From Paenimyroides aestuarii (lineage in GTDB: Bacteria > Bacteroidota > Bacteroidia > Flavobacteriales > Flavobacteriaceae), in NCBI RefSeq assembly GCF_024628805.1, contig NZ_CP102382.1, positions 744,001-808,000 on the forward strand: a DNA stretch of 64,000 nt. The letters are read 5' to 3'. Shown here piece by piece: positions 24,002 to 33,700 of the stretch. The notes under the pieces were generated by a model, which had not been told where the DNA came from, ran no database searches, and saw nothing but the letters and a program-made list of their open reading frames with translations. Numbering within the stretch: the stretch's first letter is position 1; every line of letters begins with the position of its first letter. The translations under genes were made by a program, and so were the position numbers.

Positions 24002-27000
24002 TGAGTATTAAAAAAGTATTTGAACAAGCAACCAAAACACAACAACTAAAGCAACAAATAAATAAGTTAGGCAATAAAATTCATGCAAAAGGATTTATTG
24101 GCTCGGCATTGTCGTTTCAAATTCAGGCGTTGTTTAAAGAGTCCGACCAGCATTTTTTATTGATTTTTAATGATAAAGAAGAAGCGGCTTATTACTTGAA
24201 CGATTTAGAGCATTTGATTTCAAAAGATTATGTGCTGTTTTATCCGGGATCGTACCGTCGTCCGTATCAAATCGAAGAAACAGATAATGCCAATGTGTTG
24301 TTGCGTGCCGAGGTTTTAAACCGATTGAACGCACGAAAAAAACCGGTTGTAATTGTTTCATATACCGATGCGTTGTTTGAAAAAGTGGTTACGCGCAAAC
24401 AATTGGACAAAAACACGTTGAAAATCGCCGTTAACGATAAAATGACGATTGATTTTGTGAACGAAGTGTTGTTTGAATACAATTTTAAACGGGTAGATTT
24501 TGTTTCGGAACCGGGCGAATTTTCAGTTCGTGGCGGAATCATCGATGTATTTTCTTTTTCGAATGAAAACCCGTATCGAATTGAATTTTTCGGAAATGAA
24601 ATAGACAGTATCCGTACTTTTGATGTGGAAACCCAACTTTCGATCGAAACCAATAAAAAAATCACCATTATTCCGAATGTAGAAAATAAATTTTTACAGG
24701 AAAACCGGGAAAGTTTTCTAAACTACATCAGTCCTAATACGGTTTTGTTTCTTCAAAACACCATTTTGGTCAAGGAACAACTCACTAAAATGTTTCAGAA
24801 AGCAACCGAAGTGTTCGATAAACTCAATAAGGATGTTCAGCATTTAAGCCCCGAACAAATGTTTTTGCCTTCGGCTGAATTTCTTCAAAAAGCCGATGAT
24901 TTTACGGTGGTTGAACTAGCACAGCAAAACTTTTTTACACCTAATTTTTCGGTTGATTTTCATTTTAATCCGCAACCGTCGTTCAATAAGCAATTCGATT
25001 TATTGATTGAAAACCTAAATCAAAATACCGAAAACGGATACACCAATTATCTGTATTGTTCAAGCGAATCGCAAAGCAAACGTTTCGAAGAAATTTTCAG
25101 TAGCTTAAAAGATCAAAACAAAAGCATTCAGCAATACAAAACCGTTGTTATGCCTTTGTTTCAAGGGTTTATCGACAAAGAAAACCAAATTGCTTGTTAT
25201 ACCGATCACCAGATTTTTGAACGCTACCACAAATTCAGCATAAAAAACGGCTACACCAAAAAGCAAACCATTACGCTAAAAGAGCTAACCACGCTTTCTG
25301 TGGGCGATTATGTAACACATATTGACCACGGCATTGGAAAGTTTGGCGGTTTGCAAAAAATTGATGTGGAAGGCAAAAAACAAGAAGCCATAAAACTGGT
25401 ATATGCCGATAACGATATTGTGTATGTTTCGATACATTCACTGCACAAAATATCAAAATACAACGGTAAAGAAGGGGCGCCACCAAAGATTTACAAAATT
25501 GGCTCTGGTGCATGGAAAGCCTTAAAGCAAAAAACAAAAGCGCGCGTAAAACACATTGCGTTTAACCTTATAAAACTGTACGCAAAACGCCGACTAGAGA
25601 AAGGATTTGCGTGTGCACCCGACAGTTATTTGCAGGCAGAATTAGAAAGTTCGTTTATTTACGAAGACACGCCCGACCAGTTAAAATCTACTATTGATGT
25701 GAAAACCGATATGGAAAGCGAACGTCCAATGGATCGATTGGTTTGTGGAGATGTGGGATTTGGTAAAACCGAAGTTGCCATTCGTGCCGCTTTTAAAATG
25801 GTCGATAACGGCAAACAAGTCGCCGTATTGGTGCCAACAACTATTTTGGCATTTCAACATCACAAAACGTTTACCGAGCGTTTAAAAGATATGCCTGTGA
25901 ATGTGGCTTATTTAAACCGATTTAAAACCGCCAAACAAAAAGCCGAAACCTTGAAAGAATTGGCAGAAGGCAAAATTGATATCATCATTGGAACCCATCA
26001 ATTGGTCAATAAAAACGTGGTTTTTAAAGATTTGGGATTATTGGTGATTGATGAAGAACAAAAATTCGGAGTTGCCGTAAAAGACAAACTAAAAACCATT
26101 GGTGAAAATATTGATACGCTAACGCTTACCGCAACACCAATCCCACGAACCTTACAGTTTTCGTTAATGGCAGCGCGCGATTTATCGGTAATTACCACGC
26201 CGCCGCCGAATCGTTATCCCATCGAAACTAATGTGATTGGGTTCAACGAAGAAGTTATTCGTGATGCCATTGCGTACGAAATTGAACGAGGCGGGCAGGT
26301 TTATTTTATCAATAATAGAATTGAAAATATTAAGGAAGTCGCAGGAATGATTCAACGTTTGGTTCCAAATGCAAAAGTGGGAATCGGTCACGGACAAATG
26401 GAAGGGAAGAAGTTGGAAGACTTGCTTTTATCGTTCATGGAAGGCGAATTTGATGTGTTGGTTGCCACAACGATTATTGAAAGCGGATTAGATGTTCCTA
26501 ATGCAAACACCATTTTCATTAATAATGCCAACAATTTTGGTTTGAGCGATTTGCACCAAATGCGCGGTAGAGTTGGGCGAAGCAATAAAAAGGCGTTTTG
26601 TTATTTTATCACGCCGCCTTACAGTGTAATGACCGAAGAGGCGCGTAAACGAATTTCAGCATTGGAACAATTCAGCGATTTAGGCAGTGGATTTAATATT
26701 GCCATGAAAGATTTGGAAATTCGTGGTGCAGGCGATATTTTGGGTGGCGAACAAAGTGGTTTTATTAATGAAATTGGTTTTGAAACCTATCAAAAAATCA
26801 TGAATGAAGCCATTGATGAATTGAAAGAAAACGAGTTTAAAGATTTATACGAAGAAGAACAAAATATAGACACCAAAGAATATGTAAAAGATATTGTGAT
26901 AGAATCTGATTTCGAGATTTTGTTTCCAGATGAATACATCAATAATGTTTCTGAACGATTAACGTTGTATAACGAACTGGCAACATTGAAAACCGAAGAA

Positions 27001-27351
27001 GAATTAATTGCTTTTCAAAACAAATTGATTGACCGTTTTGGCGCATTGCCTAAACAAGCCTTGAATCTGTTAGATTCGGTTCGAATTAAATGGATTGCAT
27101 CAAAAGCTGGAATTGAAAAATTAGTGTTGAAACAAGGCAAAATGATTGGCTATTTTGTAAGCGACCAACAGTCCATGTATTATCAATCGGCACAATTCCG
27201 CAAAGTGTTACAGTTTGTTCAGTTGTATCCAAAACTAGCCACATTAAAAGAAAAACAAACCAAAAACGGCTTGCGATTGCTTTTAACGTTCGATCACATC
27301 AAATCAATCAGTAAAGCGTTAGAGAACCTTCAAAAACTACAGCAACTATGA
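24001..27351 (+). CDS. mfd: Transcription-repair coupling factor
   Basis: A 1116-residue Mfd with all modules: UvrB-like N-terminal domains (about 1-400), RNA polymerase-interaction domain with the Tudor-like GDYVTHIDHGIGKFGGL (about 435-451), superfamily II helicase motor with GDVGFGKTEVA (about 583-593), VIDEEQKFG (about 682), TLTATPIPRTLQ and RGRVGRSNKKAFCY, and the C-terminal TRCF domain (about 990-1090). It displaces stalled RNA polymerase at lesions and recruits UvrA. Its TGA overlaps the ATG of the next gene by 4 bp. Confidence 0.97.
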   Translation: MSIKKVFEQATKTQQLKQQINKLGNKIHAKGFIGSALSFQIQALFKESDQHFLLIFNDKEEAAYYLNDLEHLISKDYVLFYPGSYRRPYQIEETDNANVLLRAEVLNRLNARKKPVVIVSYTDALFEKVVTRKQLDKNTLKIAVNDKMTIDFVNEVLFEYNFKRVDFVSEPGEFSVRGGIIDVFSFSNENPYRIEFFGNEIDSIRTFDVETQLSIETNKKITIIPNVENKFLQENRESFLNYISPNTVLFLQNTILVKEQLTKMFQKATEVFDKLNKDVQHLSPEQMFLPSAEFLQKADDFTVVELAQQNFFTPNFSVDFHFNPQPSFNKQFDLLIENLNQNTENGYTNYLYCSSESQSKRFEEIFSSLKDQNKSIQQYKTVVMPLFQGFIDKENQIACYTDHQIFERYHKFSIKNGYTKKQTITLKELTTLSVGDYVTHIDHGIGKFGGLQKIDVEGKKQEAIKLVYADNDIVYVSIHSLHKISKYNGKEGAPPKIYKIGSGAWKALKQKTKARVKHIAFNLIKLYAKRRLEKGFACAPDSYLQAELESSFIYEDTPDQLKSTIDVKTDMESERPMDRLVCGDVGFGKTEVAIRAAFKMVDNGKQVAVLVPTTILAFQHHKTFTERLKDMPVNVAYLNRFKTAKQKAETLKELAEGKIDIIIGTHQLVNKNVVFKDLGLLVIDEEQKFGVAVKDKLKTIGENIDTLTLTATPIPRTLQFSLMAARDLSVITTPPPNRYPIETNVIGFNEEVIRDAIAYEIERGGQVYFINNRIENIKEVAGMIQRLVPNAKVGIGHGQMEGKKLEDLLLSFMEGEFDVLVATTIIESGLDVPNANTIFINNANNFGLSDLHQMRGRVGRSNKKAFCYFITPPYSVMTEEARKRISALEQFSDLGSGFNIAMKDLEIRGAGDILGGEQSGFINEIGFETYQKIMNEAIDELKENEFKDLYEEEQNIDTKEYVKDIVIESDFEILFPDEYINNVSERLTLYNELATLKTEEELIAFQNKLIDRFGALPKQALNLLDSVRIKWIASKAGIEKLVLKQGKMIGYFVSDQQSMYYQSAQFRKVLQFVQLYPKLATLKEKQTKNGLRLLLTFDHIKSISKALENLQKLQQL

Positions 27352-27764
27352 GAAATCTATGCCTTTTAATACTTTTACTTTTTAATAATTTATCGGCATT
27401 TGCGCAAGACACATTGGTTTTGCCTTATAAACCCATTGTTAAAGATGCCCACTATGCCGGCGGAAACACCGAAGATTTGTACTATTACGTAAACAACAAT
27501 TTCAATTACAACAACGTAAAAAAGGAAGATATACCAGCAGCTGCTAAAAACAAACCTTATTTTGTTTTTTATGTGGTGTTTGCAGTGAGTGAAGACGGCA
27601 AAGCATTTGAATTTTCACCTAAAGAAATTTTGGCCGAAAACAGTTTTTATAAAGAAGCCGTTCGTGTAATTGCATCAACCCGTTGGAATGTTGCCACAAA
27701 AGACAACGAATATAAAAAACAATTTATGGTGATTCCCATAAAAGCAAATATTGGGGATTTTTAG
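27348..27764 (+). CDS. Small secreted protein, function unknown
   Basis: A 138-residue protein with a signal peptide ending at AFAQ (about residue 20). The mature part (YVVFAVSEDGKAFEF, AVRVIASTRWNVATKDN) resembles the strand-helix-strand of a TonB C-terminal-like fold, but the likeness is by eye only. It overlaps mfd by ATGA, so it is the third gene of the lipoprotein-mfd operon. Confidence 0.7.
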   Translation: MRNLCLLILLLFNNLSAFAQDTLVLPYKPIVKDAHYAGGNTEDLYYYVNNNFNYNNVKKEDIPAAAKNKPYFVFYVVFAVSEDGKAFEFSPKEILAENSFYKEAVRVIASTRWNVATKDNEYKKQFMVIPIKANIGDF

Positions 27765-27827
27765 TATCGCTTGATTAAAGAAAACAATGAAAAAATAAAA
27801 TTATTCCTCCAATATATTTAATAATCC

Positions 27828-27835
27828 TATTTTTG
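27828..27835 (+). promoter_or_regulatory. -7 promoter box immediately before holB
   Basis: TATTTTTG matches TAnnTTTG and ends only 4 bp before the holB ATG, which places the expected transcription start at the start codon (leaderless mRNA). Confidence 0.5.
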
Positions 27836-27839
27836 CGGT

Positions 27840-28988
27840 ATGAAATTTTCTGAAATCGTTGGTCAAAACCATTTAAAAAACCACTTAACGAATAGTGTAC
27901 AAAAAGGCAGAATTCCTCATGCCCAACTTTTTATTGGCCCCGAAGGAAGCGGCACTTTGGCAATGGCAATTGCTTATGCCCAATACATTATTTGCAATAA
28001 TCAAGGAAATGAAAACGAAGGCGGAGCAGCTGCCTGCAATTTAAAGTTTGACCATTTGCAACATCCCGATTTGCACTTTGTGTATCCTGTTGCAACAACC
28101 GATAGCGTAAAATCTACACCTGTGAGTAGCGATTTTTTAACTGTGTGGAATGATTTTATCAAACAAAACCTATATGGTTCGGTAAATGATTGGTACGAAG
28201 CTATTGGTATTCAGAAAAAACAAGGAAACATTTCGGTGCACGAAGCGGCAAGTATTCTAAAAAAATTAGCTTTGAAACCTTTTGAAGGTGGTTATAAAGT
28301 AATGATTGTGTGGATGGCTGAAAAAATGAATACTGAAACCGCAAACAAACTGCTAAAAATATTAGAAGAGCCAACCGAAAAAACTATTTTTCTATTAATC
28401 GCAGAAGATGAAAAAGCGTTGTTGCAAACCATTGTGTCTCGTTGCCAGGTTCTGCATTTTACTGCTTTGAACGAACAAGAAATTTTTCAAGCACTTATTG
28501 ATAGAGAAAATTGCGATGAAGCAGATGCTTACGGAATTGCTAAAGAAGCACAAGGCAATTATAACAAAGCACTAAAATTGCGGTACAATATCACTAGCGA
28601 ATATCCTTTTGATGAATGGTTTGTCACTTGGGTACGAGCAGCTTTTAGAGCAAACAAAAACGCACGTGTTGTAAACGATTTAATAAAATGGAGCGATGAA
28701 ATTTCGGCCATTGGCAGAGAAAAACAAAAACAGTTTTTAAACCATTGTATGGAGCTTTTTCGTCAGGCGTTATTACTGAATTACAGCACACCGAAACTAG
28801 TGTATATGCAGCCCAAAGTGGAGGGATTTAACTTGCAGAATTTTGCCCCTTTTGTCAACGAAAACAATATTTTAGACATCTACAAAGAAATCGAAGACGC
28901 TATTTACCATATTGAACGCAACGGAAACGCTAAAATTATCCTTACTGATTTATCCATTAAATTAACCCGATTGATTCATAAAAAGTAA
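27840..28988 (+). CDS. holB: DNA polymerase III delta' subunit-type clamp-loader protein
   Basis: A 382-residue AAA+ protein. It starts MKFSEIVGQNHLKNHL, the RuvB/DnaX-like onset, followed by a degenerate Walker A GPEGSGTLAMA (no GK[ST], typical of delta'), a zinc-free insert, KVMIVWMAEKMNTETANKLLKILEEP (about 151-178) and the SRC motif in IVSRCQVLHF. These are the marks of the delta' subunit of the replicative clamp loader. Cytoplasmic; apparently monocistronic, with a promoter abutting its start codon. Confidence 0.9.
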   Translation: MKFSEIVGQNHLKNHLTNSVQKGRIPHAQLFIGPEGSGTLAMAIAYAQYIICNNQGNENEGGAAACNLKFDHLQHPDLHFVYPVATTDSVKSTPVSSDFLTVWNDFIKQNLYGSVNDWYEAIGIQKKQGNISVHEAASILKKLALKPFEGGYKVMIVWMAEKMNTETANKLLKILEEPTEKTIFLLIAEDEKALLQTIVSRCQVLHFTALNEQEIFQALIDRENCDEADAYGIAKEAQGNYNKALKLRYNITSEYPFDEWFVTWVRAAFRANKNARVVNDLIKWSDEISAIGREKQKQFLNHCMELFRQALLLNYSTPKLVYMQPKVEGFNLQNFAPFVNENNILDIYKEIEDAIYHIERNGNAKIILTDLSIKLTRLIHKK

Positions 28989-29001
28989 AATTACAAAGTG
29001 T

Positions 29002-31797
29002 TTACCCCCCAAACTTTTTCACTTTTACTTGTTTTTGTTGTACTTGTATCACAAAATCGGGGATGGTAGTTATCGCACCAGACTGAATTTGAACGCTTTG
29101 AGTTACTTCTTTGCAAAAAGTATGTTCTGGTAAAGAGTGGGTATCTATGGTAACTTCATAATTTCCTGTGGGTAAAAATGCTACAAAATCTGCTTCATCA
29201 TTGGTAACAACTCTTTGTATAAACTGACCATTTTTGGTGATGATGCATATAATTCCTCCGGTTTTAAAATCGAAATTTTTAACCAATTTTTCATCGTATT
29301 GATACTTGATTTTTCCTTTTAAGGTGCCGTTTTGTTGCAAGGGTATAGCCACTTCATTGCTGTAATTATTGATGACACAATTGGTGCTTTCGGCAAACCA
29401 TCCGTTCTGAAAAACAGCTTGCAAATTATAGGTTCCAAAAGGAATACTTTTGTATTGAATGATTCCATTGGCATTGGTTTTAAAAGTTGTTTTGTTAATA
29501 GTAACTAAAAAATCAGGTGCCGACTCATCATCTTCATCAAATATATTATTACTGTTTTTATCGTAAAAAACATGTGCGGTAAGTGTTCCTTTTCTACCTG
29601 CCGAAGCTGCTTTTCCACCTAAATTCATACTAAACCCAGCTTCTACAATAAATTGGGTGTTGGTTTGAAAAAAAGTGTTATTGCTGTAACGGAACCATGA
29701 TGCATTTAAAAAGAACCGATACATATCTGTTGGAGCATAATTCATATTTAGGAAAGCTGAAGGTGTTTCGCCCGAAACGAAATCATTCAAATAAGCCATA
29801 CCACTTCTCAGCATCAATTTGTTGGAAAAGAATTTATGATCTGTTGCAACCGAGATAGACAATCGTTTGAAATCGTTCTGATTTTTGTTTAACGCCAATA
29901 ATGAGGTGTATTCAGACAGAAAAAAACTGCCTTGCTGATAAGTTGCGCTGGCATTAAAACCTTTAAAACTGTAAATACTATTCAGCTTAAACTGCGGATA
30001 CATCTTTGCTTTCTCAGACATTTTTAGCAAACCTTCTTCAATCCCCAAAATAATTGAGTGTTTTTGATTGGGACTCAACCAATTAAAATGCTGCGTAAGA
30101 CGAAAAGCATCCATCGCCAAAAAACCATTAGGCACAAGCCAGGCAAACGCATCACTTGTTTCTTTATAATATTGAAAACCAAAGCTTTTCCCGATTGATT
30201 TTACGCGCGGAAGGGTAAACCCCGTATCCAAACGAAATGTGGTGGTTTGCATATTAAATTGATACGTGAAAGATTCCGGAGCAAAATCGGCATAAAAAAT
30301 ATTGGCAAACACAGTGCGTTCGCGCTTTAGGTTTTTCATGAAATTTTGTTGCACTTGCACCACTCCTCTCCTATTTCCTGGAAAATAATCACTGCTAACA
30401 TAGTAATTTCCAGACAAGCGGATATTGTTTATGGAACCATTATACTGCGTTTCAAGCGCAAACGAAGGTTGCTTTTTATTGATGCGATTGTAATGACTAA
30501 AACCTCCGTGGGCTTTCAACCGAAGACTCCAATTATTGTTGATAAACTGTGCTTTTTCCACACCAAACACCTGATGGGTTGCAGCCTCTATTTTATCTTC
30601 CTTAAAAACATAATTAAAACTTTTTTGATTGGATGGATTGTTGGCTCCAAACGTTCCCAAGGCATACACACCAAAACCTCGCTTTAAAAAGGCATCTTGC
30701 TCAATTAAATTAAAATTTTCATCGATAAATCCTGCCACAAAACGGTTGTTTAAATTTTTATTGGCCGATTCTAATTGAATTCCTCGTCCAAACAAAGGCA
30801 TCTCTAAAGGCTGACTTAAATTGCCTATTTTTAATTGATGCTGCTCTAAATGATACGCCAAATAAGTGTTGCTGATTAAGGGTTGGTTTTGACTATCGGT
30901 TTTGTAAATATTTCCGTTTACCGATAAATAACCCGCAGGTAAATCCACATCGCCTGAACCCATTAATTGATACACATTGCTGTTTGATCCACTGGTTCGA
31001 TAGCTGGTTGTAAGCGTGTTTTTTTGATAGTAACGCGAATAGGTTGCACTTTGAGTGTCTTCATAGCGTTTTACCGACGACACATTTTGCACATTTATAG
31101 CTAGGTTTCCAAACAATATTTTTTCTGAACTGCGCATTGCTGCTACGTTTACCGTAAATTGTGATTTTTCTAAAAGTGATTTTTCTACCCAAAATTTAAA
31201 ATCGAATACAGAATCTTTTCGAACATCTATCACAGCAGTTTGCTCGAAAAAATTATTTTCACTTGTTAATTGCGGAATACTAAAAACCACAAAAACTTGT
31301 TGCGGTTTGTTGCCCAAATTGCTTATCCGAACTTTTACCGATAGTGAATCGTTGGCGTTAGTTAGAAAAATAGTGGGCGAAACAGCCTGCAAACTCATTG
31401 CGTTATTCTCTTCCACGTGTTCTTCCACGCTGTTCGTTGCAATTAATTGGTTGTTATTATCTAAAAGTGTTACTACAATTTCTGCAGTTCCGGCTGTTGC
31501 AGCTTTTCCTTTGATTATTTTCAAAGGGATATAAACTTGTTCATTGGGTTGCAGTTGCACCGCTATTTCTGATCCTGAAATGCTTTTAAAACCTTGCGGA
31601 GTGGTAATTTGTATAAATCCGCTAAACGGATTTTCAGAACTGTTTTTTAAAGCAACAGTACTGTCAATTATATTGGCTCTTCCCTTTGCAGCTGTTGTTT
31701 CCACATGCATTTCCACAATTTGCTGTGCTTGCAATTCGTAGCAAGCAGCAACCATGCACAGCAAAAGCCAAAGCCTTTTTAGGAAGAAATGAAACAT
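29002..31797 (-). CDS. Usher-like outer-membrane beta-barrel protein
   Basis: A 931-residue protein. ATG at 31795-31797 (MFHFFLKRLWLLLCM) gives a signal peptide ending near LQAQ. N-terminal beta-sandwich region with two immunoglobulin-like halves (about 20-240); then a long Tyr/Phe/Asn-rich stretch of alternating strands (about 245-720) typical of a beta-barrel; then an SdrD-B/carboxypeptidase-regulatory-like domain containing FYDKNSNNIFDEDDE (about 735-815) and a final beta domain. This periplasmic domain-barrel-beta domain order resembles a pilus usher, but no PapC signature was recognised. Last gene of a chaperone-subunit-usher-like operon. Assignment rests mainly on context. Confidence 0.6.
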   Translation of the reverse strand: MFHFFLKRLWLLLCMVAACYELQAQQIVEMHVETTAAKGRANIIDSTVALKNSSENPFSGFIQITTPQGFKSISGSEIAVQLQPNEQVYIPLKIIKGKAATAGTAEIVVTLLDNNNQLIATNSVEEHVEENNAMSLQAVSPTIFLTNANDSLSVKVRISNLGNKPQQVFVVFSIPQLTSENNFFEQTAVIDVRKDSVFDFKFWVEKSLLEKSQFTVNVAAMRSSEKILFGNLAINVQNVSSVKRYEDTQSATYSRYYQKNTLTTSYRTSGSNSNVYQLMGSGDVDLPAGYLSVNGNIYKTDSQNQPLISNTYLAYHLEQHQLKIGNLSQPLEMPLFGRGIQLESANKNLNNRFVAGFIDENFNLIEQDAFLKRGFGVYALGTFGANNPSNQKSFNYVFKEDKIEAATHQVFGVEKAQFINNNWSLRLKAHGGFSHYNRINKKQPSFALETQYNGSINNIRLSGNYYVSSDYFPGNRRGVVQVQQNFMKNLKRERTVFANIFYADFAPESFTYQFNMQTTTFRLDTGFTLPRVKSIGKSFGFQYYKETSDAFAWLVPNGFLAMDAFRLTQHFNWLSPNQKHSIILGIEEGLLKMSEKAKMYPQFKLNSIYSFKGFNASATYQQGSFFLSEYTSLLALNKNQNDFKRLSISVATDHKFFSNKLMLRSGMAYLNDFVSGETPSAFLNMNYAPTDMYRFFLNASWFRYSNNTFFQTNTQFIVEAGFSMNLGGKAASAGRKGTLTAHVFYDKNSNNIFDEDDESAPDFLVTINKTTFKTNANGIIQYKSIPFGTYNLQAVFQNGWFAESTNCVINNYSNEVAIPLQQNGTLKGKIKYQYDEKLVKNFDFKTGGIICIITKNGQFIQRVVTNDEADFVAFLPTGNYEVTIDTHSLPEHTFCKEVTQSVQIQSGAITTIPDFVIQVQQKQVKVKKFGG

Positions 31798-31810
31798 GAA
31801 TTTTGTTTTT

Positions 31811-32833
31811 TTACTGAGGAACAATCTCGTATTGCAAAGTAGTGGTATATTGTTCTGGTTTTGCGTTTATTAAATTGATATCGTTTGGTTTGGTGGCATA
31901 CATCATATCAAAATAAACCTGCGCCCCTTGGGTTGATGCTCCTGTTGCTATTTTTTGCGAAGTTGCACTTAACAAAACTGGAAACACCACGGCTTGATTG
32001 CCTAAAGTGGGAACCAATGACAAGTTAATCGTATTTAAAGGCAATGTATTATTTGATACCGACAAAAAATGTGGCTGCAAAGAAGCTACTTTCAATTGAT
32101 AGTTGGTATTTGTAGTCACCATTAGTCCATTTGCATAAGTAGCATTGGTGCCTTGCAAATAATCTTGCTTTGTTTTTAATTCTACCAAACCATTTACCGC
32201 ATTCGAAGCTATTTTGATAGCCAATTGATTGGTTGGTGTTGGTGGTGTGCCGCTCAAAGTAGCGATTTGCAATCGGTAATACCGCTCTTGTATGCCCTTA
32301 ACTTGATTTTTATGATCGTAAAATCTAAATTCTAAAACCATTGCAAATTCAGACCAAGTAGTAAATTGTGAAAGATAAGCCCCGCCTTCTACCTTTAAAT
32401 CAAAAGGAATGTGCAAATTATAATACGGATTTCCACCTGCCGCCACATTGTACAAACCTGCTTGTGACTGAGGTACTAAGAAAACTTCCTGACCTTGTTG
32501 TAAAAAAGTTTGCAAAGGCATGCCAATTTGTGTAATTGTAGGCACATTTCCTCCGTTGAATTGTCCGTAGGTGGTGGTGGGCAACAAACTGATTTTATCT
32601 GCAGGAAAAATCTGGCTTCCGTTGCTAATTGGTTGTTTCACGCGCACAGAAACCCTCCATGTGGGTAAGTTTAAATTGCCGTTACCATCAATCCAAACTT
32701 TATAGGCATTAGTTTTCACAATACCATTGTAAGAGTTAATACTGGCATAGTTGTTACTATCCACATTCAAATTTTGTGCATGGATTAATGAACAAAAGCA
32801 TACTAAAACAATAAAAAAATACTTGCTATTCAT
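31811..32833 (-). CDS. Secreted two-domain subunit, possible pilus tip protein
   Basis: A 340-residue protein with a signal peptide ending at IHAQ (residue 20). The N-terminal part (about 21-190) is beta-rich with WRVSVRVKQPISNG and YNLHIPFDLKVEGG; the C-terminal part (about 200-340) ends YTTTLQYEIVPQ, closely resembling the last strands of the two pilin-like proteins encoded upstream (TTTVTYTIYAK and SYTIVYTIISQ). That suggests a common assembly strand. Its ATG overlaps the chaperone gene by 8 bp, and the usher-like gene starts 13 bp downstream. A tip or adhesin role is inferred. Confidence 0.6.
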   Translation of the reverse strand: MNSKYFFIVLVCFCSLIHAQNLNVDSNNYASINSYNGIVKTNAYKVWIDGNGNLNLPTWRVSVRVKQPISNGSQIFPADKISLLPTTTYGQFNGGNVPTITQIGMPLQTFLQQGQEVFLVPQSQAGLYNVAAGGNPYYNLHIPFDLKVEGGAYLSQFTTWSEFAMVLEFRFYDHKNQVKGIQERYYRLQIATLSGTPPTPTNQLAIKIASNAVNGLVELKTKQDYLQGTNATYANGLMVTTNTNYQLKVASLQPHFLSVSNNTLPLNTINLSLVPTLGNQAVVFPVLLSATSQKIATGASTQGAQVYFDMMYATKPNDINLINAKPEQYTTTLQYEIVPQ

Positions 32834-33623
32834 TGGTAAAAGTTAATTCGCCCATTTCTATGGTGTTTTCATCGCCGTAATCAATAAGTATAGTCGCTGT
32901 ATATTTTCCTTTTTCAATAGCTTCGGGCAATGCAATAATCATTTTGCGATTGTCTGCCGGCATGGTGTAAAAGATTATATGATCAATAATTGTTTTCTTA
33001 CCCGTTTGCGTGTTTAACAGTTCCGGATACACAATACCATCTGCCCAAATGTTTCCTGTATTTTTAAAGTACAATTCAATTTGATTGCTTTTTTTATCGA
33101 ACAGAATATTCTCTATTTCTAATTTTCGATTTTTAATTGCTTGGGTTCTATGGAACAATTTAATGCCCGAACGAACACTTACTTTTATATTGGCGCCGCG
33201 GCTGTCCACATCATCAATTGGATTCATTTGGGTTACATACAACATAGCCGTGTGCACGGGAATATCGTCTTTAAAAGTGTTTGGAACCGTAATGTTTACT
33301 TCGATTTCTTTTTGCTCGCCAGGTTTTAGTGAAAAATAACTATCTTTTTTGCTAATGCTCACCCAACCCGCACACGATGTTGCCAAACTATCAGCCGCAT
33401 ACATCATATTTTCGCCCAAATCATTGTATTGCCAATCGCCCAAACTCACTGCAAGATCCATTACATGCGCGGCACTTACATTGGTAACAACTACTTTTTG
33501 CCTACTGCTTTGCCCGGCATCTGATTCATAATAAAGACGGGGCGGCGAAACCGAAACACCGGTTTGGGCAAAAACTCCAAAACACCAGCAAAAGGTTACT
33601 AAAAGAAAGGCTGTTATTTTCAT
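32826..33623 (-). CDS. PapD-like periplasmic chaperone
   Basis: A 265-residue protein with signal peptide (cleavage near VFAQ, about 20) and two immunoglobulin-like domains. Domain 1 (about 21-140) has VSVSPPRLYYESDAGQSSRQKVVVTN, the start of PapD/COG1470-type chaperones, and SLKPGEQKEIEVNITVP; domain 2 (about 150-260) has the terminal GKYTATILIDYGDEN strand pattern. It should bind secreted subunits in the periplasm. It sits between pilin-like genes and the usher-like barrel gene, which supports a role in fibre assembly. Confidence 0.65.
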   Translation of the reverse strand: MKITAFLLVTFCWCFGVFAQTGVSVSPPRLYYESDAGQSSRQKVVVTNVSAAHVMDLAVSLGDWQYNDLGENMMYAADSLATSCAGWVSISKKDSYFSLKPGEQKEIEVNITVPNTFKDDIPVHTAMLYVTQMNPIDDVDSRGANIKVSVRSGIKLFHRTQAIKNRKLEIENILFDKKSNQIELYFKNTGNIWADGIVYPELLNTQTGKKTIIDHIIFYTMPADNRKMIIALPEAIEKGKYTATILIDYGDENTIEMGELTFTNE

Positions 33624-33650
33624 AAAAAAAACGAAAAGAAATTATTTAAA

Positions 33651-33679
33651 AAAAGTGCTACAAATCATGCAGCACTTTT
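33651..33679 (-). terminator. Stem-loop between pilin-like and chaperone genes
   Basis: AAAAGTGCT / AGCACTTTT arms around an 11-base loop; on the minus strand T residues follow. Located between the abundant-subunit candidate and the assembly genes, it could act as a partial terminator or mRNA stabiliser. Confidence 0.6.
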
Positions 33680-33700
33680 ATATGTAATTTGTTTAGGCTA

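Noticed and set aside
31798..31824. TTG start for the usher-like gene.
   Set aside because: It adds a lysine-rich segment before a normal signal peptide that begins at the ATG 27 bp downstream.
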